From positions 2,996,001-3,060,000 of the forward strand of contig CM072336.1 of NCBI GenBank assembly GCA_036874045.1: a DNA stretch of 64,000 nt, in the 5' to 3' direction. This DNA is from Cymodocea nodosa (taxonomy: Eukaryota > Streptophyta > Magnoliopsida > Alismatales > Cymodoceaceae). The notes below the pieces were generated by a model, which made no database searches, had not been told where the DNA came from, and worked only from the letters and a program-made list of their open reading frames with translations. How positions within the stretch are numbered: position 1 is the first letter of the stretch; the number at the start of each line of letters is the position of its first letter. Of the stretch, positions 48,285-60,570 are shown piece by piece. Position numbers and translations under genes: made by a program.

Positions 48285-49355
48285 TCAGATTGATAGATTC
48301 TCCTGCGCAGAGCCGGTCTTCGCCGAGAGCCGCTTCAATAGCTCGTAGGTAGTGATCATGGTCGTGGCCGACACCGACATCGATGCCCACCTTGGCCCCA
48401 ACCCTCTGTAACAAGCACTCCATCCACCTTCCCTCAGAAGGCTCCTCACCGTCTGTGAGACCGTGAGCGGGGACTTCCTCCTCCCACCGCTCCCACCGTC
48501 ATCGCCGTGTAGCACCTGCATCCTGGTCTTGATCGTGTCCAGCGGCATCGTGATCAATGCCGACATCCCACCGGCCATCGCCGCACTCACCCCCTGCACC
48601 ACCATCACCATCTTATAATTTGGTGTTAATGCATTGCCATTCCCGCATTTGATCGCGTGGGGTCCTTCCAAGCCACCGCCGACTCCGATTCCACCCCAAA
48701 TGAACCTCTGTGATAAGGAGTACGATGCCCACCACACGGCGTTCGAAGGAGCATACGTCATGATGGACACACCGAACCCCCTGTACAAGCCCCTCAATCC
48801 GTCCGTCCTCAGAATTCTCCGGAACGCATCCATTCCTCCTCTATACGCATCCGCCGGGTCCGTGTTGCTCTGCACCATCAGTCGCTGGCTGATGACGTCC
48901 ACCGGAGTCCATACAACCTGCGCGGCCATTGCGGCGCTGAGACCGGCCGCAGCATTGGCCACTGCGGCGGCTGCAGGCTCCGGCACACCCAGTCGAACAG
49001 TAACCGTGCCCACGCTGCTCTTCGAGATCTCCAACGCCGTCATGTACAGCGCACGGGCCGGGATGGTCCCCGCGAGCGATGTCCCGAACCCCCGGTAGAA
49101 GCCTCGTATTCCCTCGTGGCGGAGGATCGAGAAAGCCGTGGAGAAGCTTGAAGTCGGGGAGTGCGACACCTGCAGCCGCGTCTTGAGGAGGACGACTGGG
49201 TAGAGCGTGGCGGACACGCCGGAGAAGAGCGCGGCACCGAGTAAGTAGAACTTGGACTTGTCCAGCATCTCCCAGTCTACGTCAGCAGGCAAGTGCACCT
49301 CCGCCGCCCCACGGGTATCATCCCCTCCCCTTTCCTCCGCCGTAGGAATGCTCAT
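48285..49355 (-). CDS. Mitochondrial carrier protein (SLC25 family), single exon, 356 aa
   Basis: Three tandem carrier repeats are visible. The signatures are PVVLLKTRLQ (53-62), PVDVISQRLM (151-160) and PLDTIKTRMQ (271-280). Each is followed by the second signature: EGIRGFYRG (81-89), DGLRGLYRG (185-193) and EGGWSACYRG (309-318). Such proteins have six membrane helices in the inner mitochondrial membrane. The pattern resembles SLC25A44-like plant carriers, but the substrate cannot be told. The first repeat has Val where the PX[D/E]XX[K/R] signature has an acid. I start at the ATG 49355 (MSIPTAEERGG); the frame stays open upstream to a GTG (49391), which is not a plausible plant start. Codons are strongly G/C-rich, with no intron. 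Confidence 0.93.
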   Translation of the reverse strand: MSIPTAEERGGDDTRGAAEVHLPADVDWEMLDKSKFYLLGAALFSGVSATLYPVVLLKTRLQVSHSPTSSFSTAFSILRHEGIRGFYRGFGTSLAGTIPARALYMTALEISKSSVGTVTVRLGVPEPAAAAVANAAAGLSAAMAAQVVWTPVDVISQRLMVQSNTDPADAYRGGMDAFRRILRTDGLRGLYRGFGVSIMTYAPSNAVWWASYSLSQRFIWGGIGVGGGLEGPHAIKCGNGNALTPNYKMVMVVQGVSAAMAGGMSALITMPLDTIKTRMQVLHGDDGGSGGRRKSPLTVSQTVRSLLREGGWSACYRGLGPRWASMSVSATTMITTYELLKRLSAKTGSAQENLSI

Positions 49356-49800
49356 CTCCTCCGCCGATTCTATTCCCCCGTACTCTCTCACCTCCCCACC
49401 CTCCTATCCACGATTCACAAACCCTAGCCCCAAACCTCTTCCTGCTATGTGCAATATCCCAAACAAGCACAGAAAATGTCAGATAAAGAATCAAGAACAG
49501 CAACAAAACATTCATTCACAAAATCCCTGTTGTTCAATGACCGCTATCCTCGTCATCTGCAAGAACCACACCCCTTTTACCCTATCCCTAGAATTAGGAC
49601 CAGCATCACACACCAGAAGGTGGGGCTCTTGCGACGGTGGGGAAGGCACATCGCAGCCGGCGAAACCGGCTGTGACCTCTGCCGAAGTATCTCTTGCGCC
49701 CCAAAACCCGAACAGCACCGTAAACACGAAGTTCAATCTAGATTTACGCCGGCGCCACCTCCTCCGAGGGCAATCGAAGCTACTCAAGACGAGGCCGGCG

Positions 49801-49810
49801 GACACGTGTC
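49801..49810. promoter_or_regulatory. Palindromic G-box, GACACGTGTC
   Basis: A perfect 10-bp palindrome with the CACGTG core lies about 450 bp upstream of the carrier ATG. G-boxes of this type bind bZIP and bHLH factors and occur in ABA- and light-regulated promoters. Function here is inferred from the motif only. Confidence 0.35.
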
Positions 49811-52800
49811 AGTCCTATGTTCGACTTGAAAATCAAAATATTTATGTGCCTATTAATCCATAATAAAGAGGTTCTATTAAACTCTAAAAAAGAGACTAAA
49901 ATGACGCAATTTCTGATATTTTTCATTTACATTATTTATGGTCATTTTTAAAATTTTCTTGTTTGTCACTTTTCGAGTGTTTCTTGGTAAAGTTTTTAAA
50001 GTCAGTCCTGTGTATCTTAATAAATATGTGAGGAGTAGAATTAATCGTATGGATTAAATTATAAGATAACTATTAATGCACCATAATGTTTTTACTTAAT
50101 TTAAATAAGTATTGGTATTTGATAAAAAAAAATCCTAAAATTTACTAATTTGTATTGAATTTTGACTTTTGATTTTGAATCAGCGATGGACTCGAGAGTA
50201 GGTATAAGATGATTATTCTTGAACCATGGACTCTTTTGACCGGTTATTCTTTTATTGTCTGCGGTAGTCCAGTCCATGTTTCTCCTTGATGGGCCTGAAA
50301 ATCTTCTACCTTTAATGGGCCGACATGAAGTAACCAGATGGGTTCCATTCAAGTTCAACCGCGGCGTAGGTCATCATGCTTCCAATATATTATTTTAATC
50401 ACGGGCCATGTTAATCGGAGAAAACGGGAAAAGTGTATTTAAAGGTTCCTTTACATAACTTTTCTTTTCTTGGCATGCCTCTTATTGTATCATTATTATT
50501 ATTATTATTAAGAATTTAGTGTAATTGTACAAGTAGTTAATCGAGTGGTTAATAACGTAATCTTTATAGTTTCTTCTAACTCATGTATTTATAAAAGATA
50601 CAAGAACACTACCTCTAAGGGAATCGATCTAAAATAAGCAAATGATGATCGCATTTGATTGACATATGAACATTCAAATCAAAAGCAATGGAATTTGGGT
50701 CACATTTCCATATTTCAACATGACATTAGAACTTCTTATGGTTTTCTAGGTTCTAAGTCTTTGAACATTCATTTGATCTAAAGATAAAATAAAAGCACAG
50801 GTAGAACCCATAAAAAGAACGAAAGTAAAGAAAAATGATGAAAATGGTAGTATATTGAAAATGGAAAGAGAACTTAATACAATTAACGTGATATTAGATC
50901 TGTCTACTTTGTAACATTTAAGTCCTCAAAATGCAAATAAACAGTAACTAATATGATTCATCTTTCTTTATTTTATTAAATCCTCAAATATCATATATTT
51001 AAATTCATGCAAAATTATTATCATTATCAAACGTAGGAAAGCGTTTAATCTCAAAGGTACATGTGTTGATGCACGACATCCACACCCTGTCGGTACAGTC
51101 TCACCTTATATTTGTTTTTAACAACACTGGCAGTTTTTGTGTTTGCTGCGATTCAAATCAAAATGAGAATTACGGATGCTGTTGTTATTGATAAATTAAA
51201 ATACTAGACTAATCTCATCAAACGTTATAAAAATCAAAAATCATTGGTCTAACTACTTTAAGTAAATCATAGGTCTTTTCCATAGCTGGACTATGATCTT
51301 TGCACGGTTGAACGAGAATTTAAGTAAATAATTGACTCAAGTTGTCGATTAAGAACTAGTTGAGCAAATCATTTGATGTGACTCAAGTATCCATCTTTTT
51401 CCTTGAAAACTTTCACTTTGAAACATCACCGTGTATAATAAAACTTCCCACATTTTTTTTCGAAAGTTAATTTAGCATTAAAATCTAGAAAACACACATG
51501 AGATAAAGTTTAAAAAAATTCAAAGAGAATTACAAAAAACCACATCTACGAAAGTAATTGCTCAGAATAAAAAAATACAAAACGATGACAAAGAAAACCA
51601 CCAAGAAGACTAATTTTTGTTCTACCACATCCGCGCATCCAAGCATTATTATTGAATAAATCTTAATAAGTTTGTTCATGGTAGTTCTTGCAGCAAGATT
51701 TTTTGACCTAGAATGAATGAGGTAAAAAGAAAATATTAATGAATATTGAATTGATATTCTAAATAGCATTATCGACAATGAAATTATTTTTAAAATTTCA
51801 AATGATTCACAAAAAAGTAAGATCCAAGAAATTCAAGTAGAATTAGAAAGAGAAAAGGGAAAAATAAAAGGATGCAGAAAAGATATAATGCATGAAAAAT
51901 CTTCGACAACAATAAGTCAACTATCATTAGTTAAGAATAGCTAAAATAATAGAGTCTACAAAAAAAAAGAAGGGATTGAAATTCTCGATGCCAATGTTGA
52001 AAAGTTTCGGTTAATTTAGAACAGGCATCGCTGGCTGAGCTAATGCTTAGCCCTTGGCTGTCATATTTGGGTTCTTCTTAAGTCAATCAAGTACCTGCTT
52101 CCGAACGCTACCGTTATAAATATTTTTTGAAAAAAAGCATTACCATACAGAAGAGATCGATGTTTTTTTTAAAAGTCATAAAAAAAAATTCTGGTGTTCG
52201 ATGCCTTACGTTACTAGAGTGATGGGATCCACCACCACGTGTGAAAAGATGAAAAATCCAACGAAGCAAGGTTTGGACTTACCCCTATTTTGATAAACAA
52301 GAAAGACTTTTTTTTTCTTTTTTCTTTTTTCTTCAAGATCCTACAAAGTTTTTCAGGAGGTACTTTTTATTTTATCGTTATTACTATTATTTAAATTAAT
52401 TTTAATTATATGATTAGTTAATCTATACGTAGTAAAATTTCGACTTAATCAAAGTTATATTCTTTAAGATATTTTAGTAACAAAATCAGCGATTGGACTG
52501 GACTGGACTGGACAGGGTGTCGTAAAATATCAGCAGTTCGTGAGAAAGACGAGAGATTGCGTAAGCAGCCGGGAGTTAGGTGGGTCGTCGCCGTCTGCGA
52601 GTCGAGCCCAGTCAACAAAGAGCGACGCCGACGCACCCACGAAGTTGGTGAGTTAGACGACGACCAACCGGTACGTACGCCGAAACGAAGCCCAAAAAGG
52701 GACAAAAGAGCGCTAATTAAGTATGATTTTCTGGTCAAAAGTTTTTTTTTGCTGATCAGTTGTTTGAATGGAGACGTCGACGAGACAACGCACACACGTT

Positions 52801-52944
52801 TATCCACAACCTTTGTACAGGAACAATTACATCCACGATTTAAGAAAATCTCTCGCTATTTTTTTAATCGTAAATTTGGAATCTAAAAAAATCAACATTG
52901 AAATAATCATGCACGTATTCTGTCTTTTTTGACCCTTCCACTAA

Positions 52945-52981
52945 CTCTCTCTCTCTCTCTTTCTATATATATATATATATA
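52945..52981. repeat. (CT)n followed by (TA)n microsatellite
   Basis: CT dinucleotides run from 52945 to about 52960 and TA dinucleotides from about 52964 to 52981. Confidence 0.9.
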
Positions 52982-54285
52982 AATTGAGAAATTAACTGAT
53001 TGTGTTTTGATTTCTGAGAAATTATTGCATTAGTTGTTGTGACGACTTTATTTATTGCTGAAGGTGATTTCGTCTTCTTCTTTGATTCACATTCTGACTA
53101 TAAAATGGATCGTACTTTAAGCAGAAAGTCCATGTTTATTTCAGCAGCCTATTATTTCAAAATATATACTGTAAATTTGAATATGCAAGGAATTGTCTTA
53201 TTTCATGTACTTGCACTACGGCAGTGCTCTTCGTTGAAAATAATTTTCAAGGAGAACTTAAGTTATGCTTGGGATGAAATTTACATTTTTTTAAACGAAA
53301 TTGTTTCCAAACGCCTTTAACACGGTAGATTCTAGGAATAATATTAGAGATTTTAAACAATATTGTGTAATTCAATTATTCAAAATTACAAAATGGAGAA
53401 TAATTTCAATTCTATCGATTTCATAGGTTTTGCACGGTTCTCTCTCTCGGCACAAATCCTACCATTTTTCTTACCATGAAATCAATCAGTGTAGGGTCAA
53501 AATTTTATACAATAATCCTGCAAATAATTATATGTATATTTATTCAAAATAGATGGCATTAATATGTCTAATGTTATTTTATGGTAAATTAAGATCATGC
53601 TCTCCTGCAGCAAGGTTTTCAAATGGATAATGGATTTCTTAGCGGTGAAAGTAGATAATTTTCCCGGTGACAACATAATTTTTTTCCTATAAGCATATAA
53701 GAATGTGAAAGTAATTACAATTGTAGTGGCGCCACCGGCTTTCCTGACGACCACAAAAAAATATTAGCGTTTGTTAAAATGAACTAAAAGTTATAGCAGG
53801 ACGTCATTTGTTTGGGTTTTGGACGACGTACATCATCTGCATTAATATAGCGGTCAATAAGTGCACCGGACATTAATTTCGATATGATTTTCTCGATAAA
53901 TTTAATTAGAAGATAAAGTGTATATCACTGTATTATACATGAAATAATTGTTCTGTAAGTAGTTTATATTTTTTGATTTTGCATATATACATAAGATATT
54001 GATTTATTCGGATTTAACGATGCAAGTAGATTTTTTGGGTACTTCTTCTTGTTGATGGTGGCGGGGGACCATCCTCCCGTGGTGGAGAGGGCTCGGTTGG
54101 TGGCGGTCCGACGTGGACCTCCGATACCACCGTAACATGTAAAAAGATGATGAAGTGGTGGACGTTATCAAAAAAAAGGGGTGGTGCAATCTGAATGGTC
54201 CACTAGAGCACCTACAACATGCGTGACTTTAATTATCTTCCTTTATATATTTTTTAGTGATGATAGTATATTTTATGTTTTCGTA

Positions 54286-54306
54286 ATATATATATATATA
54301 TATATC
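54286..54306. repeat. (TA)n microsatellite upstream of PAL
   Basis: An uninterrupted alternating T/A run of about 20 bp lies 430 bp before the PAL TATA box. Confidence 0.85.
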
Positions 54307-54726
54307 GCAGGTAATATATTGTTGTATAGGAGCAACTATCAAACTTTTTATCAATGAGCCATGCATTTTGGACCTATTTTTTGGGGATTAGATTGCAACT
54401 GCAACAGCTATGAAGGACATTTTACAGCAAACTCCTGATAGGTTAACTACTAATTGTTTTTACTTAATTGGTAACGAAGACCCGTATCTAAGAAAAAACG
54501 TTACAAGAATAAAGATAAAACGTTACGGTACGGTAGAGAGCCGTCACAGAAAGAGAACTCCCAATGTGAGAAATGAATCATCGACAAGTGACAGCGCCTT
54601 GGACAGAAGGGCACCGCGCGGGCTTCCTGCGATCTTCCTCCCGTAGAGGTCAGACCCACTCCGGCCAGGGAAAGACCCGGTCTTCTTCCTCCGCCAGCGA
54701 CCCAAGCCCCAGTCATCTCTTCCATC

Positions 54727-54734
54727 TATATAAA
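54727..54734 (+). promoter_or_regulatory. TATA box of the PAL gene
   Basis: TATATAAA lies 167 bp before the ATG. A start near 54760 would give a leader of about 140 bp. No ATG occurs between 54760 and 54900, so the first ATG is the PAL start. Confidence 0.7.
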
Positions 54735-54900
54735 CCAAACGCTGTCATCACAAACTCCTCTCATCCTCTTCAACTGCGGCAACGCCATCACTTGCTGGAG
54801 TAGAAGAGAGGGTAAGCTAGGGACACCGGACACCAGTACGTACTAGCCCATATATCCCTGATTCCCTGTCTCCCTACCCACCTTCTGTGTTGATCCATCC

Positions 54901-57141
54901 ATGGCCAGCACCAAGCCCTCCTTCCAGTGCCTCACGCTCCCCTTACCCCTGAACAACAATGGAATAGGAGCCACCGGGTCTAAGCACTGGAAGAAAGCTG
55001 CTGCGGCCATCGAGACCAGCCAATTCGATGAAGTCCGTAGCTTGATCGACCAGTACTCCCAGTCCAACTCGGTCAGTATCCAAGGCACCACTCTCACCGT
55101 TGCCCAGGTCGCGGCCTTGGCCCGTCGCCCTGAGGTTAACGTCTCACTTGATGCTGCCACTGCCCGCGCTCGTGTCACCAGGAGTGCGGACTGGGTTGCC
55201 GATAACATCGCCCGGGGTACCGACACTTACGGCGTCACCACCGGCTTCGGTGCCACGTCCCACAGGAGGACCAAGAAGACGGCCGACCTTCAGGCCGAGC
55301 TGATTCGGTTCCTAAACGCGGGTGTGATCGGGAAGGACTGCCTCCCACCAAGCTACGCCAAGGCCGCCATGTTGGTCCGGACCAACACCCTCATGCAGGG
55401 CTACTCTGGCATACGGTGGGAGATACTGGAGGCTATGGAGAACCTTATGAACAAGAACATCATCCCCAAGTTGCCGCTCCGTGGAACAATCACTGCTTCC
55501 GGTGATCTCGTGCCACTGTCCTACATCGCCGGGTTGCTCACCGGGAGGGAGAACTCTCGTGCTGTGACGCCGGAAGGTGAGGTCGTCACGTCCTTGGAGG
55601 CCTTGAAGCGTGCCGGAGTCGACGGCCCCTTCGAGCTCCAAGCAAAGGAAGGGTTGGCATTGGTGAACGGTACGGCCGTGGGCTCTGCCGTGGCGGCGAC
55701 GGTGTGCTACGACGCCAATGTTATGGGATACTTGTCGGTGATTCTGTCGGCTATGTTTTGCGAAGCCATGCAGGGGAAGCCGGAATTCGTCGACCCACTC
55801 ACGCACGAGCTAAAGCACCACCCTGGTCAAATCGAGGCGGCGGCCATCATGGAGTTCCTCCTTGATGGCAGTGACTTCATGAGGGCGGCCAAAGCACGGA
55901 ACGAGAGGGAGCCATTGACCAAGCCAAAACAAGACAGGTACGCCTTGAGGACCTCACCACAGTGGCTTGGTCCGCAGCTGGAGGTGATCCGCCAGGCGAC
56001 GCACATGATTGAGAGAGAGATCAACTCCGTCAATGACAACCCAATCATCGACGCCGACCGCGACATTGCCCTCCATGGCGGCAACTTCCAAGGAACGCCG
56101 ATCGGAGTGTCCATGGACAACCTCCGCATCGCCCTCGCAGCCATTGGGAAGCTCATGTTCGCTCAATTCTCCGAGCTGGTCTGCGACTACTACAACAACG
56201 GCCTGCCGTCAAACCTCCCCGGGGGTAAGGACCCCAGCTTAGACTACGGCTTGAAGGGTGCCGAAATCGCCATGGCCTCTTACTGCTCCGAACTTCAGTA
56301 CTTGGCCAACCCGGTCACCACCCACGTCCAAAGCGCCGAGCAACACAACCAGGACGTCAACTCCCTGGGTCTCATCTCCGCGAGGAAAAGCGCAGAAGCC
56401 ATAGAAATCTTGAAGTTGATGGCCTCCACCTACATGGTTGGTCTCTGCCAAGCCATCGACCTACGCCAGCTGGAAGAGAACCTCCGAGAGGTGGTGAAGC
56501 ACTCAGTCCTCCAGACGGCGAGGAAGACGCTCTCCACGTTGGAAGACGGTGCGCTCTCCGACACCCGATTCTGCGAGAAGGAGCTACTCCAGGTGGTGGA
56601 ATGCCAGCCGGTGTTCTCCTACATCGACGACCCGTCCAACTCCTCCTACGCCCTCCTCCTCCAGCTCCGAGAGGTCCTGGTCGAGAGATCACTCAAGAGC
56701 GACAATGAAGAAGACGGTTTCTTCGTGTTTAAGAAGATCAACGCCTTCCAGGATGACCTCAAGGAGAGAGTGAAGAAAGACGTGGCCGTGGCGAGGGACA
56801 GGTTCGAGAAGGGCGACTTCTTGGTCGGGAACAGGGTCACGAAGTGCAGGACGAAAGGCGTATACGAGCTTGTGAGGAAGATCGCAAACACGGGGATGCT
56901 GACGGGAGAGAAGAAGGTAAGTCCCGGGGAGTGCATCGAGAAGGTGCACAAGGTGTTCGGAGAAGGGAACATCGAGAAGGTCGTGGTGAGTTGCTTGGAG
57001 ATGTGGAAGGGGAAGGCCGGGCCTTTCACTCCAAGGCCGGAGCTGATGTCGCCGGTGCACCGAGACCCGGTGGCTTGGGGATGGTTCGACAACCTGAGGT
57101 CGCCGTCGTCAACCAGCGGGAGAGGGTACTGGGCAAACTAA
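54901..57141 (+). CDS. PAL: Phenylalanine ammonia-lyase, single exon, 746 aa
   Basis: PAL deaminates L-phenylalanine to trans-cinnamate, the entry step of phenylpropanoid metabolism. The MIO-forming triad is Ala199-Ser200-Gly201 in [17 protein letters not shown]. Catalytic Tyr110 sits in TYGVTTGFG. Asn256 (LALVNGT), Arg346-Tyr347, NDNP (378-381) and EQHNQDVNS (480-488) are all present. The substrate-selectivity pair is Phe137-Leu138, typical of Phe-specific enzymes rather than the Phe-His of grass PAL/TAL. The ATG (ATGG context) is the first after the TATA box. Two oddities: the single intron common in plant PAL genes is absent, and after residue about 640 the sequence departs from the family, ending in 40-odd residues ([20 protein letters not shown]...GYWAN) instead of the usual ending near LPIC. 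Length exceeds the usual 700-720. Codons are strongly G/C-rich. Confidence 0.96.
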   Translation: MASTKPSFQCLTLPLPLNNNGIGATGSKHWKKAAAAIETSQFDEVRSLIDQYSQSNSVSIQGTTLTVAQVAALARRPEVNVSLDAATARARVTRSADWVADNIARGTDTYGVTTGFGATSHRRTKKTADLQAELIRFLNAGVIGKDCLPPSYAKAAMLVRTNTLMQGYSGIRWEILEAMENLMNKNIIPKLPLRGTITASGDLVPLSYIAGLLTGRENSRAVTPEGEVVTSLEALKRAGVDGPFELQAKEGLALVNGTAVGSAVAATVCYDANVMGYLSVILSAMFCEAMQGKPEFVDPLTHELKHHPGQIEAAAIMEFLLDGSDFMRAAKARNEREPLTKPKQDRYALRTSPQWLGPQLEVIRQATHMIEREINSVNDNPIIDADRDIALHGGNFQGTPIGVSMDNLRIALAAIGKLMFAQFSELVCDYYNNGLPSNLPGGKDPSLDYGLKGAEIAMASYCSELQYLANPVTTHVQSAEQHNQDVNSLGLISARKSAEAIEILKLMASTYMVGLCQAIDLRQLEENLREVVKHSVLQTARKTLSTLEDGALSDTRFCEKELLQVVECQPVFSYIDDPSNSSYALLLQLREVLVERSLKSDNEEDGFFVFKKINAFQDDLKERVKKDVAVARDRFEKGDFLVGNRVTKCRTKGVYELVRKIANTGMLTGEKKVSPGECIEKVHKVFGEGNIEKVVVSCLEMWKGKAGPFTPRPELMSPVHRDPVAWGWFDNLRSPSSTSGRGYWAN

Positions 57142-59620
57142 TGCGGCGGGATCTATCTGTGGTGCCTTGTCGATTGGATTGTGCCTGCTAGTGATCGACT
57201 CCAATCGAACTGGTGACTGAGAAATGATGTATGGGGATTTCTCGAAAGATTAAAATCCTCGTCACAACGTTTCTTATCAATTTAAGTAAAAAAATTATTT
57301 CTTACCAACTTAAAAAAAAATGCTGGCGTCGATGTGCGAAAGTTTGTCTTGATAAAAGTTTTTTTTACAAATTGAGTGAGCTATTGCTAAACGATACCGT
57401 TGCGTAGATAGTATTTACTTATTTTACTCATTTTCTAAGTATTAAATAAAAATGACCTAAATTTAAAATTATTGAACGTCATTATTCATCATTATAAAAA
57501 AATATTGATCGTATTTCTGTTTACACCAGTAGGAGATGGTAAATTGATTTTCTCTTATTTTATGAACTTTACAAGATTCGAAAGTAGTAGCTAGAAAATC
57601 AACTTTATGTAAATAAGTAAACTAGAATCATGCCATCTTCAAATTCTCATCAAATATCAATATTCATTTTCAATTCAAAGAAGTTTCTTAATCCTGCTTA
57701 TAAATGACTACGTCGTCCAATATGACTGACTTTTGAAGTGTATTAAAAGACTTGGATGGATTTAGAAAGAACAAAATTCCTTACCGTAGCCAAGCTCAAC
57801 TATTCTCGTTAATTCCTCACTATACGTTTGAATTTTTTACAGTGGATATTTATAGGGTCTTACTTGTGTACGGTACATAATCTACATGATATCTCTTGAT
57901 GATAAATCAATAGCTAAATTCATTATTATTTATAATATATATTTTGGGAGGCTTACAATCAAGGTCTAACACTAAATGTCTATAAGAGAATAGGCAGATC
58001 CTCCCTTGTAAACAAAATTAATTATAACCGAGTAGACGTGATGAGTGGGACTGCATTCTAGATCTATACGATTCAATGGCCCTTTGGATTGAGCTTACGC
58101 AAAATTTAAATTTACCAAAACTCATTTGATTTCTTTGATAATGGTGATAAAGACTCCGCTCAGCAATGTTAACAGTTCTTGGTAGACAAGCACTTCTATT
58201 GGGTTGAAAAAAAAATGTAAACAAGTGCCATTTTTTTGAAGAAGAACAAGTGCGCTCATGTCCAGCAGCTAAATTTGCTAGACTGGAGAACATTTCCATG
58301 CTTTCAACCAAATATTTGTTCAAGGAGATGAGTTAAAACAGGCATCGAACTTGCCATTTTTAGTATTTTTATTTTCTAAATCCAGGGACCTCACCCACCT
58401 TCGGGCCGGCCTTTGTGGACAAAACTCCAGAAACCCATCAAGCCAGGTGTCTTCTAGTCCACACGAGGAGCAGTCCAGTCCAGCTCCCAACAGAAGGCAC
58501 TGGAGCTCATGTGTCAGCAAGTATATTCATCAAAAAATACTGTTTATGTGAAAACGAATAGATTTACCCATTCCGATTGAACTGTTTAATTTTTAAATGA
58601 TTTTATTCCTTTTAAAGTACGTATGTATCTGTATGAACCGTTGATGGTTTCGAAGAGTGTCTAAAAGCGAGAAGTAAACATACACGAGAAAAACACATCA
58701 TCTACTTCAAGACTCACGTTGGAGCGCGACACACCTGCTCCAAGCTCTTCTCTGCAATATACGCTGAGGAGTGGCTGTTTGACCACGCTTGGCTTGAAGC
58801 GTCTGCTCCTTACGAGTAGCGACAGAAATGCCCTTCTTGCTCGAATCCAGAAGACGATCCTTCTTAGGCAAACACAGCCCGAACACAGACGATCGTCCAA
58901 ATAGCATCTGCAAGACCCTTCTTGCCCGAACTCTTCGTCCTCCGTCTAGCCGACGTTTAGCCGAATGAGTTCCGTCTTGTTTGGTGGCGACGCCATTTAG
59001 TTCGCAGAGGAGAATCACCACTAACCTTGCCCTCCTCTATTCTAGGTAAGCGCAATCGAAGGCAGGAGCTTCATTGCATGGCAAGCTTCTATCAGGTGGA
59101 GCCGCCCGTGGGATGAAGTGGAAGAGGGGGGGGGGGGATGAAAGGAGGCGTCAGGCGAAGGAAGAAAGCAAAGAAAATAAAAGAAAATAAAAGGGAAAAT
59201 AATAAAAGAAGAAAAAAATAGAGAAAAAACGAAGAAGGTAATGGAAATGAAAAAAAAATGATAAAAAATATTTTCTGGATATTTGAAAATTTTTGAAAAA
59301 TATTTTTTTGATATTTATTCAAAACAGTATCTTTCAAAAAATCATTGGATAGCATAAACACGGCCTATATTAACATATTAACACGAACTATAAACAATTC
59401 ACTAAATAATAATTAAATTATATTTAAAAAATTTGTAAAAAAGATAAATGTAAACATTTATAAAAATATTGCTCTAACAAACTTATATCACTTTTGAACT
59501 TCTATTTTTTTCTGTTAAAACTACTTCTCCAAGTTATAGCTGTATTACTACTCTAATTTAAAATTATTAAATTTTAAAATTAAAACAAACACAACTTTAA
59601 ACATATCAATGGACCATATC
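57142..59620. other. Downstream intergenic DNA
   Basis: The PAL 3' untranslated region takes the first few hundred bases. A moderately G/C-rich stretch at 58390-58520 and another at 58700-59050, with open frames on both strands, look like transposon or gene fragments but match no domain I know. The rest is A/T-rich. Confidence 0.45.
59110..59260. repeat. Purine-rich tract with a 12-base G run
   Basis: About 150 bp are almost entirely purine on the plus strand, including a run of twelve G (59126-59137) and many GAAA/AAAG repeats. Non-coding. Confidence 0.8.
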
Positions 59621-60570
59621 AAAGTGGCACGTGTCTGGCTTAGGACATTGTTCCTGCTTATTTGGATCGTACCGAACACCAGTTGACGTGTAGGAGTTTT
59701 GCTTGCTCAACATGATCCATCGTCACTGGCCCGTATGAGCTGTGTTGCTTGGAATGGCTCGCGGACAGTTCGTTGCCATGAGCCCATACAACACGACCCA
59801 ACCCAAACTACCTTAGGCCCATCCTGTTGGTATGGCTCGGGTTGTGTCAAGAAACACGGCCTGTTGCCACGAACTTGTACTAGTTGTGCTTAGCACGGCC
59901 CAGATTAAGTATGGTCTGTTGTGACGGGCTCGTATGACCCATTGTTATGGGCTTGTTCAGGTCGTGTCATCTTCAACAGGATTTGAGTGTTGAGCCTAAT
60001 CAGAGTTGTTAGATGGGTCAATAACGTTACTTTGTTTAAATTAAAAAAAAATTTCAATTCTTGAAGTAAGAAGGTGAGATTCAAACCTATAACCTTTAAG
60101 TAATGTCAATATTATATCACCACTAAAATACATTGAACTTATCATATGTAAATATAAAAAAAAATAGTGATAATCATTTATTAAATGATGAATAATAATT
60201 ACATTTATTGATTTTATGAATCATAGGAAAAGTATATAATTTATTAAAAAAATTTACATAAGATGAATAAAAATTACAATACATAATTTACATTTACAAT
60301 TAAAATTCTACATTTAAATTTGGGATGACTCTCCTCAAATATTCAATTTGGCAAAATCGTCAATCTAATTATTATATTGTTATTGTGCACAGTGTTAAAT
60401 ATGCTTCTAATTTTTGACACAGATTAGAGCCTCTAAAATATCATTCTTTATTTTGGGTTTTCTTTTATCTAAAATAGTTTTGATAATGCTAAATACTTGT
60501 TCATAATTTTTAACTATTAAAGATAAAATAAGAAATGTCAAACTTTATTTTTTTTACCAGTCAATTATAT
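59620..60570 (-). mobile_element. hAT transposon relic (3' part)
   Basis: On the minus strand, a continuous frame at about 60407-60560 contains IVKNYEQVFSIIKTILDKRK followed by ILEALICVKN and a stop. The spacing of Glu..PheSer, IleLeuAsp and EALIC matches the C-terminal dimerisation region of plant hAT transposases. Downstream on that strand, 59.65-59.97 kb is dense in GGCCCGT, GGCTCG and CGGCCC motifs, as in subterminal repeats of many plant hAT elements. The element ends and the catalytic part are not identified. Confidence 0.5.

Larger units (their letters stand above)
49356..54725. other. Intergenic DNA between the carrier and PAL genes
   Basis: The first 450 bp (49356-49810) are G/C-rich and hold the promoter and leader of the divergent carrier gene. 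A second G/C-rich patch at 52490-52700 has open frames on both strands (52445-52807 and 52557-52886) without recognisable domains and may be a gene fragment. A small G/C-rich patch lies at 54040-54130. Microsatellites are listed separately. The rest is A/T-rich with nothing recognised. Confidence 0.5.

Noticed and set aside
48634-49098. 154-codon frame opposite the carrier gene
   Set aside because: Antisense shadow of the carrier coding sequence with no domain and low-complexity Ala runs.
49356-49391. Extended N-terminus of the carrier starting MREYGG
   Set aside because: The codon at 49389-49391 read on the minus strand is GTG, not ATG. The first ATG in frame is at 49355.
55312-55806. Minus-strand frames within PAL (also 55827-56156, 56646-57092)
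   Set aside because: All lie inside the intact PAL gene, lack known domains and reflect its codon bias.
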